A DNA stretch of 6,888 bases from Desulfofustis sp. (GCA_030604345.1 JAUVWB010000081.1:1-6888); one strand, 5' to 3'. Positions 1-5,736 are shown, counted from the stretch's first letter. Notes: a model not told the origin generated them from the sequence alone. A program made the numbers and translations.

Positions 1-320
1 ATCGGCCCTTCCTGGGCGTCCACGAGCAGCAGAGCACCATCGGCCATGCGCAGCACCCGCTCGACCTGACCGCCAAAATCGGCATGGCCGGGAGTATCGA
101 TAATGTTGATCCAGTAATCGCCGTAGCGATAGGAGCCGTTCTTGGCGGTGATGGTGATACCCCGCTCCCGCTCCAGATCCATGGAGTCCATGAGCCGTTC
201 AGCAACCGCCTGGTTTTCACGAAACATTCCGGAATGCTTAAACAACTGATCGACCAACGTGGTCTTGCCATGATCAACATGGGCGATTATCGCCACATTT
301 CGAATAAAACGCTGCTGCAT
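1..320 (-). CDS. typA: Translational GTPase TypA/BipA, N-terminal part (runs off left edge)
   Basis: TypA/BipA is a ribosome-binding GTPase related to EF-G and LepA that acts in ribosome assembly and stress adaptation. The window holds its first 106 codons. The G domain is clear: G1 AHVDHGKT at residues 13-20, G2 RGITI at 53-57, and G3 DTPGH at 75-79, followed by [23 protein letters not shown]. The stretch [17 protein letters not shown] and the ending VDAQEGP fit BipA better than EF-G or LepA. The start (ATG at 318-320) gives [20 protein letters not shown], the usual BipA N-terminus. No strong ribosome binding site precedes it; a GAGG-like stretch lies somewhat far upstream. The C-terminal four-fifths, including the EF-G-like domains and the BipA-specific C-terminal domain, lie outside the window. 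Confidence 0.95.
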   Translation of the reverse strand, partial: MQQRFIRNVAIIAHVDHGKTTLVDQLFKHSGMFRENQAVAERLMDSMDLERERGITITAKNGSYRYGDYWINIIDTPGHADFGGQVERVLRMADGALLLVDAQEGP

Positions 321-728
321 ATCTCTAATACTCGCTGAGGAGCCTCTTGATTACGTCACGGGTTATCGGCCCCGGTGACCGTGTTGTATCCGGGGCGGCG
401 GGGCCGCCAACATACCGCAAACCGGCGGACAGTGCAAGCACATATGTGAAATGGCGAGGCAACCACCAACCGCTACCGACGCGCCACCATCGGCCCGCAG
501 GGTTGCGGACAGGAGGTCTGCATCTGACAGTAGGCTACGGATGATCTGTCTGTCTGGTGTTGCGCGACGGCGATGGGGCCCAAGAGCGGCGTTTGGCAGC
601 AAGACCCTTCGCCGGATCTTGTGCCCGTAACCCAGAGACGTACGCTTTATCCGGATGAACCTTCCTTTTATTACGCCACGACGAGATTGACCGTACTGGC
701 ACTTTCTCGAGGTTCCCTCAAGGTTTCC
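321..728. other. Intergenic region of about 400 bases upstream of typA
   Basis: No convincing gene is seen on either strand. The short open frames here have no ribosome binding site and give low-complexity Arg/Pro/Gly-rich translations. The region should hold the typA promoter and 5' leader on the minus strand and the 3' end of the helicase transcript. I found no good -35/-10 pair for typA and no hairpin followed by a T-run after the helicase. The visible structure is two overlapping GC-rich inverted repeats near 369-408 and a short tandem repeat at 710-731. Confidence 0.6.
369..408 (-). repeat. Two overlapping, mutually exclusive inverted repeats in the typA leader
   Basis: Arms of 7 bases, GCCCCGG at 369-375 and CCGGGGC at 390-396, can pair perfectly around a 14-base loop. 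Arms of 6 bases, GGCGGC at 394-399 and GCCGCC at 403-408, can pair perfectly around a 3-base loop. The two share bases 394-396, so only one can form at full length. They lie about 50-90 bases upstream of the typA start, where a leader RNA would be. Neither is followed by a T-run on either strand. A regulatory role is inference only; GC-rich DNA makes such arms by chance fairly often. Confidence 0.35.
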
Positions 729-731
729 TCA
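710..731. repeat. 11-bp tandem repeat overlapping the helicase stop codon
   Basis: AGGTTCCCTCA (710-720) is followed immediately by AGGTTTCCTCA (721-731), a head-to-tail duplication with one mismatch. On the minus strand each copy begins with TGA, so the helicase stop codon (729-731) is followed 11 bases later by a second TGA out of frame. It may be a small slippage duplication at the gene end. Confidence 0.5.
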
Positions 732-1853
732 AAGCTTGAGCAAGACCTTTTGCCGGGCGGCAGCCGAACGGCGCAGAGCGGCCACCTCTTCATCCACATA
801 ATCATAGACACAAGGCGATTTATTCTCCGCCGGTCGCATGATTCGTCCAATCACCTGCAGCAGCCGCCCCTCAAAGGTAATCGGTGTGGTCAAAAACAGG
901 GTGGAGAGGCCGGAACAGTCAAACCCCTCACTGATGAGCTGCAACGTGGCCACCAGCACCTGCAGTTCTCCGGCCTGGACCCGGGCAACGATGGTCGCCC
1001 GCTGATCTGGCGGGGTCTGACCGGTCAGCAGGGCGACTTCGATACCGTGGCGCTGCAGGAGCTCCACGAAAACCTGGCAATGACTCAGACGGTCGGAAAC
1101 CACCAGGGCCGTTCCGGCTGGATCGTGCGCCACGGCCTGGACGATATCGTCAACGATCTGCCGGTTGCGCCCCTCGTGTTTGGTCAGAGCGGTGATCAGC
1201 GCCTGGTAGTCGCCCTGATAACGGTAGGCGAAATCGGTTACTCGCCTGATGATCTTTGGCCGCAGAACGGCACCGGTCACCTTCAAGTGCATCTGATCGA
1301 CCGTATGGATACGGTCGCCCATGAAATAGTAGATAAGCCGGGTCATCCCCTCATCACTGCGGAACGCCGTTGCCGACAAGCCGAGCAGGTAATACGAATC
1401 GAAACAGGATACCACGTCGGTGAACAGGGTTGCCGGTACCCGGTGGCATTCGTCCACGATCAGTTGCCCGAAATGAGGTATCAGTTCTTCGGTCCGCCTT
1501 CGTGCCGTATTGACGATGGCGATGGTCAACGGCCCGATGGCGAATTGTCCGTCCCCCACCAAAGCGGCATCGACCCCGAGAAACTCCCGGGCCCTCTGCT
1601 GCCACTGGTAGAGCAGTTCCTTGGTGTGGACGATGACGATCGTTGGCTGCCGACGGCGAGCGATCGCCGCCAGCGCCATGATCGTCTTGCCGCTACCGGT
1701 TCCAGCCTCAAGCACTCCGAACGATCGCGAACAGATATGCTGAACCGCTTGCTCCTGGTATGCGCGCAACTCGGCAAGCAGCGTAAAGTTAACCTCCGGC
1801 AACCGTCGACGTCGATCGATGATGTGCGGATCATGCCCAATTGTTGCCGGCAA
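729..1853 (-). CDS. SF2 helicase core (XPB/UvsW-like), second reading frame
   Basis: ATP-dependent DNA or RNA helicase/translocase with both RecA-like domains. Counted from the TTG at 1853, the motifs are: Q-like LRAYQEQAV at 29-37, Walker A AGTGSGKT at 50-57, motif Ia VHTKEL near 75-80, Walker B DECH at 134-137, motif III SAT at 160-162, motif IV-like ALVVSDR at 249-255, motif V ATLQLISEGFD near 302-312, and motif VI QVIGRIMRP at 333-341 with its arginine fingers. All catalytic motifs are intact. The TTG at 1851-1853 is only the first permissible start in this frame. It has no good ribosome binding site, and homology extends upstream in the other frame, so it is unlikely to be the native start. 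DNA-repair-type helicase is the likeliest class; the specific role is unknown. Confidence 0.85.
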   Translation of the reverse strand: MPATIGHDPHIIDRRRRLPEVNFTLLAELRAYQEQAVQHICSRSFGVLEAGTGSGKTIMALAAIARRRQPTIVIVHTKELLYQWQQRAREFLGVDAALVGDGQFAIGPLTIAIVNTARRRTEELIPHFGQLIVDECHRVPATLFTDVVSCFDSYYLLGLSATAFRSDEGMTRLIYYFMGDRIHTVDQMHLKVTGAVLRPKIIRRVTDFAYRYQGDYQALITALTKHEGRNRQIVDDIVQAVAHDPAGTALVVSDRLSHCQVFVELLQRHGIEVALLTGQTPPDQRATIVARVQAGELQVLVATLQLISEGFDCSGLSTLFLTTPITFEGRLLQVIGRIMRPAENKSPCVYDYVDEEVAALRRSAAARQKVLLKL

Positions 1854-2077
1854 AGCAGTACTGCCTGATTGGAAAAGCCGCGGGGAAAGCGAAGCCCTCC
1901 CGGTACGGTTTCGTAGTAGCGCAACGTCGGTTTCAGCCGTTTACCGATCCACCGACCATATCGCTTGGCCGCCAGATAGTGCGGGTTATCGATGGTCAAT
2001 CGGTCCTTGATCATCTGCTCCAACTGGTCATCGATGCCTTCCAACAGACAATCGGCAGCAACCGTCAAGGTAACCAT
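1526..2077 (-). CDS. N-terminal fragment of the frameshifted helicase
   Basis: Only the first 81 codons (down to about 1835) are genuine. They read MVTLTVAADCLLEGIDDQLE at the start, then LTIDNPHYLAAKRYGRWIG and YYETVPGGLRFPRGF. This is the N-terminal module typical of bacterial XPB/UvsW-like helicases: a short beta-rich domain with the NPxY...GRWTG...GLxxPRGF pattern. The GAGGG at 2086-2090 with 8-base spacing to the ATG supports this start. After about residue 81 the frame reads antisense-like Arg/Ser-rich sequence with no family resemblance, and it ends at 1526. If the frameshift is real in the organism, the translated product would be a useless 183-residue peptide. Confidence 0.6.
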   Translation of the reverse strand: MVTLTVAADCLLEGIDDQLEQMIKDRLTIDNPHYLAAKRYGRWIGKRLKPTLRYYETVPGGLRFPRGFSNQAVLLCRQQLGMIRTSSIDVDGCRRLTLRCLPSCAHTRSKRFSISVRDRSECLRLEPVAARRSWRWRRSLAVGSQRSSSSTPRNCSTSGSRGPGSFSGSMPLWWGTDNSPSGR

Positions 2078-2146
2078 GCACTATTCCCTCACAAGATGTA
2101 TCCCCATCGCGGGAACGAATAGCAGGTGCCTAGTCCCAACGATTCG

Positions 2147-2154
2147 ATTATACT
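2147..2154. promoter_or_regulatory. Overlapping divergent -10 elements
   Basis: On the minus strand 2147-2152 reads TATAAT, a perfect sigma-70 -10, about 70 bases upstream of the helicase start. On the plus strand 2149-2154 reads TATACT (5 of 6), upstream of the exported-protein gene. Neither has a strong -35: the best on the minus strand at 18-bp spacing is TCGTAA, and on the plus strand at 17-bp spacing is GTGCCT. The two elements share four bases, so if both are used the polymerases would compete. Confidence 0.4.
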
Positions 2155-2283
2155 GGTTTCTTAACATAGCTTACGAAGCGGCGCCGACGCAATGCTCTTT
2201 GCTCGCCGCCACCCCATACCCACCGAACTGACGCCGATCCTCGACAACCATCCGGAACCATCGGCAATTCTACAGGAACGATC

Positions 2284-2907
2284 ATGAGACCAGCCACATT
2301 GCCCATTGTCATCTTTTTGCTCATCATCTTTTTTGGCACCCCCGCCGTCGGTGGTGGGACCTTGGTCACGCTGCATCTGCCCGAAGCGGTGTTGACGAAA
2401 ATTATTACCGACGCGGTGCCGATACCCATCGACCCCCAGAACGAGTCGATCAATGGTACCATCACCATCGAGCGTATTTCGGACCTACGCCTCAAGGATC
2501 GATCGGTCGCGGCCACCATCGGTCTTTCAGCTACCGATCTGCAAGTCAATACCAACGTGGCCGGACACCAGATCCGCCTTAACGTCGGCAGTGTGCAGAC
2601 CGATTTCGGACTGACAGCAACACTGAGATTCAATCCGGCCGACCGCACCCTGTTCCTCAGACCTGAGGTACGCCCCTTGGGTGCTCCCGGTCAGTCGTCC
2701 AGCAATGACGTTGCCGTACTGTTGGCCGGCGCTTTCAATGGCAGAGAAATTCCGATCACCATTGATCGTCTCCAACCGCTGGTAACCAACACCGGCAGCA
2801 AAGAACTGACCGTCGAACTGCAGCTTACCGACATCGCCGTCGTCCCCGAGGCCCTTGTCCTGTCGTTTCATCCAGCAGTCTCGACGAGCGTTGCAGCGAC
2901 TCCCTGA
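2284..2907 (+). CDS. Exported protein of unknown function, possibly TULIP/YceB-like
   Basis: A 207-residue protein not assigned to a named family. Residues 1-24 form a Sec signal peptide: Arg at 2, hydrophobic core LPIVIFLLIIFFG, and likely cleavage after about 21-24 (TPAVGG). There is no lipobox cysteine, so it should be periplasmic or outer-membrane associated rather than a lipoprotein. The mature part alternates hydrophobic and polar residues (TITIERISDLRLKD, AATIGLSATDLQVNT, AGHQIRLNVGSVQTDF, ELTVELQLTDIAVV), which predicts mostly beta structure. The opening LHLPEAVLTKIITDAVPIPI recalls lipid-binding TULIP-type domains such as YceB/DUF1439, but this is impression only. The start is supported by AGGAA at 2274-2278, 5 bases before the ATG. 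It is transcribed away from the helicase and stands alone. Confidence 0.8.
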   Translation: MRPATLPIVIFLLIIFFGTPAVGGGTLVTLHLPEAVLTKIITDAVPIPIDPQNESINGTITIERISDLRLKDRSVAATIGLSATDLQVNTNVAGHQIRLNVGSVQTDFGLTATLRFNPADRTLFLRPEVRPLGAPGQSSSNDVAVLLAGAFNGREIPITIDRLQPLVTNTGSKELTVELQLTDIAVVPEALVLSFHPAVSTSVAATP

Positions 2908-3085
2908 TTGCAAAGGGCGGGGACGGACGACCAGGTTGCACGCCGACCCCTTGCCCGGCACGTAATCGCGCGTTTGCGTTATCATAAAGTTGGATCTCAA
3001 GATTCTGCCCCACCTCTTCTCTACCGACCCCTCTCCGATGTACACCGGCAACTCGTGATGCCAGCTGTTATCACCTAATATCATT

Positions 3086-3133
3086 TTGTTTCAGTAGATT
3101 TTTATTGCAATAATCGATAAAAATTATCATTAT
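3086..3133 (+). promoter_or_regulatory. Candidate sigma-70 promoters for rubrerythrin
   Basis: Two alternatives with 17-bp spacing are visible. One is TTGTTT (3086-3091) with AATAAT (3109-3114), which has a good -10 but a poor -35. The other is TTGCAA (3105-3110) with CATTAT (3128-3133), four of six matches each. In the first case the palindromic operator would cover the start site; in the second it would cover the spacer and -10. Either arrangement fits repression. Confidence 0.4.
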
Positions 3134-3137
3134 CGAT
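3113..3137. promoter_or_regulatory. Fur/PerR-family operator candidate
   Basis: ATCGATAA (3113-3120) and TTATCGAT (3130-3137) form a perfect 8-bp inverted repeat with a 9-base centre. Within it, 3116-3134 matches the classical 19-bp Fur box GATAATGATAATCATTATC at 16 of 19 positions. A second, nested palindrome GATAA-AAA-TTATC occupies 3116-3128. Rubrerythrin genes in anaerobes are commonly controlled by PerR, a peroxide-sensing Fur homologue whose box is similar. Which family member binds cannot be told from the site alone. Confidence 0.65.
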
Positions 3138-3206
3138 CAACTGTGTTCATCCGGGCCCAGCCACTGCTGACCCGTCCACAACCGTCCATTTTAACGGGAG
3201 ATCACC

Positions 3207-3734
3207 ATGAGTAAGACGATCGAAAACCTCAAGGAGGCCTTTGCCGGCGAGTCCATGGCTCGCAACAAGTACACCTTTTTCGCCAAAGTAGCCCGCAAGG
3301 AAGGGTATCATTACATCGCCAGCATTTTTGAAGAAACCGCAATCAATGAAATGCGTCATGCCAATGATCACTTCAAGTTACTCGGTGGTATCGGCAACAC
3401 CGCCGCCAACCTCAAAGAGGCAGTCGACGGGGAAGATTACGAAACCGTCAGCATGTACCCGGAATTTGCCAAAGTCGCTCGGGAGGAGGGTAACCTGGCG
3501 GCAGCAATTAAATTCGAGATGATCGGCAAGATAGAAGCGGAGCATCGTGAACGCTACAAGAAACTACTGGCCAGAGTCGAGAATGGCACGGTGTTTAAAC
3601 GCGACAAGCCGATCACCTGGAAATGCAGCTTGTGCGGCTACCTGCATGAAGGGACAGAGCCGCCCACCAAATGTCCTTCCTGTGAACATCCCAGGGAGTA
3701 TTATGAACCGGCCGACCTGTTGAACGACCTGTAA
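3207..3734 (+). CDS. rbr: Rubrerythrin
   Basis: Cytoplasmic non-haem diiron peroxidase that reduces hydrogen peroxide with electrons passed through its rubredoxin-like domain; an oxygen-defence enzyme of anaerobes. The 175-residue protein is full length. The ferritin-like domain (about 1-128) carries all expected diiron ligands: E15 in AGES, E48 and H51 in NEMRH, E76 and E79 in GEDYE, and E110 and H113 in EAEH. The C-terminal rubredoxin-like domain has CSLCGY (C140, C143) and CPSCEHP (C156, C159), with the 12-residue spacing typical of rubrerythrins and the conserved WKC entry. The start is supported by GGAG at 3197-3200, six bases before the ATG. It is probably monocistronic: a Fur/PerR-like operator lies upstream and a strong hairpin follows. 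Nothing in it looks damaged. Confidence 0.97.
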   Translation: MSKTIENLKEAFAGESMARNKYTFFAKVARKEGYHYIASIFEETAINEMRHANDHFKLLGGIGNTAANLKEAVDGEDYETVSMYPEFAKVAREEGNLAAAIKFEMIGKIEAEHRERYKKLLARVENGTVFKRDKPITWKCSLCGYLHEGTEPPTKCPSCEHPREYYEPADLLNDL

Positions 3735-3754
3735 TCGGCCTCCCTCTCTCCATC

Positions 3755-3797
3755 GCGGGGCCGCGGCGCCCAATTTTCCCCGGCGCCGTGGCCCTGC
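3755..3797 (+). terminator. Strong GC-rich hairpin after rubrerythrin
   Basis: Bases 3755-3770 pair with 3782-3797 over 16 positions, with two G-U wobbles and an 11-base loop containing ATTTT. The inner core GGGCCGCGGCGCC pairs with GGCGCCGTGGCCC. It begins about 20 bases after the stop codon, where a terminator is expected. The sequence that follows is C-rich with no T-run, so it is not a textbook intrinsic terminator and may instead stabilise the mRNA 3' end. Confidence 0.5.
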
Positions 3798-3976
3798 CCT
3801 CCTGCCTGTCACGCCCCACCTGCCGCCTTTGACTGCCCGGGGGTGATCGACACCGGCACGCCTCGTGGCGCTAATCATCCTGGGTACGGGATGCCGTTAC
3901 CAATGCTCGCCTCTGATGGTGTTTGTCATTTGTCCCCGTCGATGGTAGAGTGCGGCAAGGTTTTTCATCCGCATCC

Positions 3977-5263
3977 ATGACAGCAATGAAACCACTTGTC
4001 TTCAAAAGGGAAATTCATTTTCGCCTGATTCGCCGAATCACCCTGGTCGGCCTGCTGGCGCTCCTGTTCGGGACCGTCGCTCTGCTGTGGCTCGAGTATC
4101 ACCGGCTCCACGACCTGATGCTGAACAACGCCAAGCGGGAAAGTGGTCTGTTTACCGCTATTCTGCTCCAATCTGCCAAGGAACCGGCAGCGATACCTCC
4201 GACCGTACGTGATCACCTGCTCCACGAGGCCTTCCAGCAGACCGACTTTGTCACGGTGGCGATAACAACCACCGATCAGCACCCCCTGTTTGACGCTGTT
4301 CGGGCCGACGGTGCACCTCGATTCCGGCAACCTGGAGATGCCGGCAGAGTCCCGGTCGCCGCGACAGAGGAAAAGGATGAGGTCCATTTCCTCGACAACC
4401 GGTTTTATTTAACCTTCACGACCCTGCTCCGTGATCCTCATGGGCGACATGTCATCGCCCACCTCGACGCCCTCTACCGGCTCTCTCTGGCCGATCTGAA
4501 AAACCGTGCGACCACGGCCGTCCTGGCTTTCGGGGTACTCACAGCAACCGTAATCCTCTGCGGCCTGTTCCTCTATCCCGGCATGCTCTTGTTGCAACAC
4601 CGCATCATCAGCGGCAGTGGTGCCGCCACCCGAGCCAACGGTTTTCTCCTGACTTGGCTGGCGACAGTCATGTCAGGCTGTGACGGGACGGTCAGCCGCC
4701 ATCATCACCTGCGGGTGGTCATCTATGCGATTCGCCTTGCCGAGAAACAACGCGTGTCCCGTCTCGTCACCCGCGGCATGGTACAAGCGGCGCTGCTCCG
4801 CGATCTGGAGCGGCTCGACCTGCCGGCCACTCTGCAGCAGGCGGCCGACACCAACAAGCGGGACAAACAGCTGATCGCCGCACATCGACAATTCGCACAG
4901 AAGATTAAGAAGCAGCGCTGGTTCTCCGAGGCCGAACCGGTTATCCGTAGCCTGCACGAAAGATATGACGGCAGCGGCTTTCCGGCCGGTCTGCAGGGAG
5001 AATCGATTCCGGTGGGAGCGCGGATTCTGGCAATTGTCGATCACTTCGATCGATTAACGGTACCGGCGGCAGTCCAGGATCCGCGCGATCTGGCAGGGGC
5101 GCTGCACTGCTTGGAAAGAGAATCGGCAACCCGTTTCGACCCGGTTCTGGTGGCGGCCTTCACCACCATTGCTCCCCGAATCTACCAGCGGTTGGTCGAG
5201 GCGGACGAAACCCACCTCAACAGACTTTTCGCAGAGACCATCCAGGGGTATCTGCCAAGCTGA
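3977..5263 (+). CDS. Membrane sensor protein with a degenerate HD-GYP domain
   Basis: HD-GYP proteins hydrolyse cyclic di-GMP. This 428-residue protein has TM1 at about 21-39, a periplasmic sensing region of about 140 residues (41-177), TM2 at about 179-204, then a cytoplasmic HD-GYP-like domain (about 220-400) with no HAMP. The fold signature is good: YAIRLAE, LHERYDGSGFPAGLQGE, IPVGARILAIVDHFDRL and FDPVLVAAF. The active site is not. The HDxGK motif is RDLER (R275, D276), the usual HH before the GYP motif is LH (L326, H327), and GYP itself is GFP (334-336). H243, H303 and D355 remain. It may be a catalytically dead receptor or sensor rather than a phosphodiesterase. The start is uncertain: an in-frame TTG at 3923 would add 18 residues, and ATG at 3986 would remove three. 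ATG 3977 is preferred because the protein then begins just before the basic stretch ahead of TM1, although its ribosome binding site is weak. Confidence 0.85.
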   Translation: MTAMKPLVFKREIHFRLIRRITLVGLLALLFGTVALLWLEYHRLHDLMLNNAKRESGLFTAILLQSAKEPAAIPPTVRDHLLHEAFQQTDFVTVAITTTDQHPLFDAVRADGAPRFRQPGDAGRVPVAATEEKDEVHFLDNRFYLTFTTLLRDPHGRHVIAHLDALYRLSLADLKNRATTAVLAFGVLTATVILCGLFLYPGMLLLQHRIISGSGAATRANGFLLTWLATVMSGCDGTVSRHHHLRVVIYAIRLAEKQRVSRLVTRGMVQAALLRDLERLDLPATLQQAADTNKRDKQLIAAHRQFAQKIKKQRWFSEAEPVIRSLHERYDGSGFPAGLQGESIPVGARILAIVDHFDRLTVPAAVQDPRDLAGALHCLERESATRFDPVLVAAFTTIAPRIYQRLVEADETHLNRLFAETIQGYLPS

Positions 5264-5286
5264 GCGGGACGGTTCCCCAACCGCTC
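5262..5286. terminator. Hairpin between converging genes
   Basis: GAGCGG (5262-5267) and CCGCTC (5281-5286) are perfect inverted repeats, and an alternative inner stem CGGTT-CCCC-AACCG occupies 5270-5283. The element fills the 21-base gap between two converging genes and overlaps both stop codons, where a shared bidirectional terminator would sit. No T-run follows on either side, so efficiency is doubtful. Confidence 0.4.
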
Positions 5287-5722
5287 ACGACAGACGGACA
5301 ATTTCATCACCTGCCGTAACTGTCCCCCCCGTCACCACCCTGGCGAAAATTCCCTCTCGAGGCATGATACAGTCACCGGTCGCCCGTTTGATGGCACAGC
5401 CGTTGTTGTGACATTCCTTGCCGATCTGGGTGATCTCCAGTTCTGCCGTGGCTCCGATACGCAAACGACTGCCCAACGGCAGCGCGGCGAGATCAAGACC
5501 ACGGGTGATGATGTTTTCGGCAAAGGCGCCCTGTTCCAACTCCGGCAGGATCTCCTTTACCTGGTCGATGCTTTCGCCGGCCAGCAGAGACACCTGCCGA
5601 TGCCACTTTCCGGCATGGGCATCACTTTCGATACCCCATTGGGCCTGCAACTCCACCTGCGAAACCGCCTTTTTAACGACACCCTTCCTGTCGCTGATGC
5701 ACACCGCTTCAACCCGGGCCAT
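5285..5722 (-). CDS. MOSC-domain protein, molybdenum-cofactor associated
   Basis: MOSC domains occur in Moco sulfurases, mARC/YiiM enzymes and small stand-alone bacterial proteins thought to handle sulfur for metal cofactors. This 145-residue protein is the small stand-alone form. It shows IESDAHAGKWHRQVSLL at 31-47, GAFAENIITRGLDL at 65-78, LPLGSRLRIG at 81-90, and the cysteine-bearing GKECHNNGCAI at 101-111 and GDCIMPREGIFARVV at 116-130. C104, C109 and C118 are the candidate functional cysteines. The start is firm: GGAGG with 6-base spacing, and that site abuts the moeA stop codon, leaving only 11 bases between genes. Co-transcription with moeA points to a role in molybdopterin cofactor maturation. 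The exact reaction is not established for this subgroup. Confidence 0.92.
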   Translation of the reverse strand: MARVEAVCISDRKGVVKKAVSQVELQAQWGIESDAHAGKWHRQVSLLAGESIDQVKEILPELEQGAFAENIITRGLDLAALPLGSRLRIGATAELEITQIGKECHNNGCAIKRATGDCIMPREGIFARVVTGGTVTAGDEIVRLS

Positions 5723-5728
5723 ACCACG

Positions 5729-5736
5729 CCTCCTCA
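5729..5736 (-). promoter_or_regulatory. MOSC ribosome binding site abutting the moeA stop codon
   Basis: On the minus strand TGAGGAGG combines the moeA stop (TGA, 5734-5736) with a full GGAGG (5729-5733), six bases before the MOSC ATG (5720-5722). Ribosomes ending moeA would uncover or reuse this site, so the two genes are probably translationally coupled. Confidence 0.75.

Larger units (their letters stand above)
729..2077 (-). pseudogene. SF2 DEAD/DEAH-type helicase gene interrupted by a frameshift (full extent)
   Basis: Two overlapping minus-strand frames together make one helicase of about 449 residues, a normal length for this family. The N-terminal frame starts at ATG 2075-2077, preceded by GAGGG with 8 bases of spacing. 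It supplies 81 residues up to LLCRQQLG. The second frame then continues with HDPHIIDRRRRLPEVNF into the helicase core. The junction lies at a run of three Gs (1836-1838, minus strand). With a fourth G the codons become ttg ggg cat, which joins LG to HDP with nothing missing. As written, the N-terminal frame would run on as unrelated sequence to a stop at 1526-1528. This is either a genuine recent mutation or a one-base sequencing or assembly error. A classical -1 slippery heptamer is absent, so programmed frameshifting is unlikely. Confidence 0.8.
2908..3206. other. Intergenic region before rubrerythrin
   Basis: The left part (2908-3060) is GC-rich and holds no convincing gene or T-tailed hairpin. 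A weak GGGCGGGG/CCCCTTGCCC pairing near 2915-2965 could be a poor terminator for the exported-protein gene. The right part (about 3080-3145) is markedly AT-rich and contains the promoter and operator candidates listed separately. The rubrerythrin ribosome binding site closes the region. Confidence 0.6.

Noticed and set aside
347..602. Short open frames on both strands in the gap upstream of typA
   Set aside because: They lack ribosome binding sites and give low-complexity Pro/Arg/Gly-rich peptides without family resemblance.
1826..1846. Programmed -1 frameshifting in the helicase
   Set aside because: The junction CAATTGGGC does not fit an X XXY YYZ slippery site and I saw no obvious downstream pseudoknot. 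A one-base deletion or sequence error is simpler.
573..1868. Long plus-strand open frame of 431 codons
   Set aside because: It lies antisense to the helicase, whose motifs are all intact on the other strand. The translation has no recognisable domain and no ribosome binding site; it is a by-product of codon bias.
2148..2648. Minus-strand 166-codon open frame
   Set aside because: It is antisense to the exported-protein gene, which has a signal peptide and a good ribosome binding site.
2527..3084. Minus-strand 185-codon open frame reaching into the gap before rubrerythrin
   Set aside because: Most of it is antisense to the exported-protein gene; the intergenic part has no conserved pattern or start signal.
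3923..3976. TTG-initiated 18-residue extension of the HD-GYP-like protein
   Set aside because: It is a rare start codon with no clear ribosome binding site, and the extra residues look like translated intergenic DNA. ATG at 3977 is preferred, though not proven.
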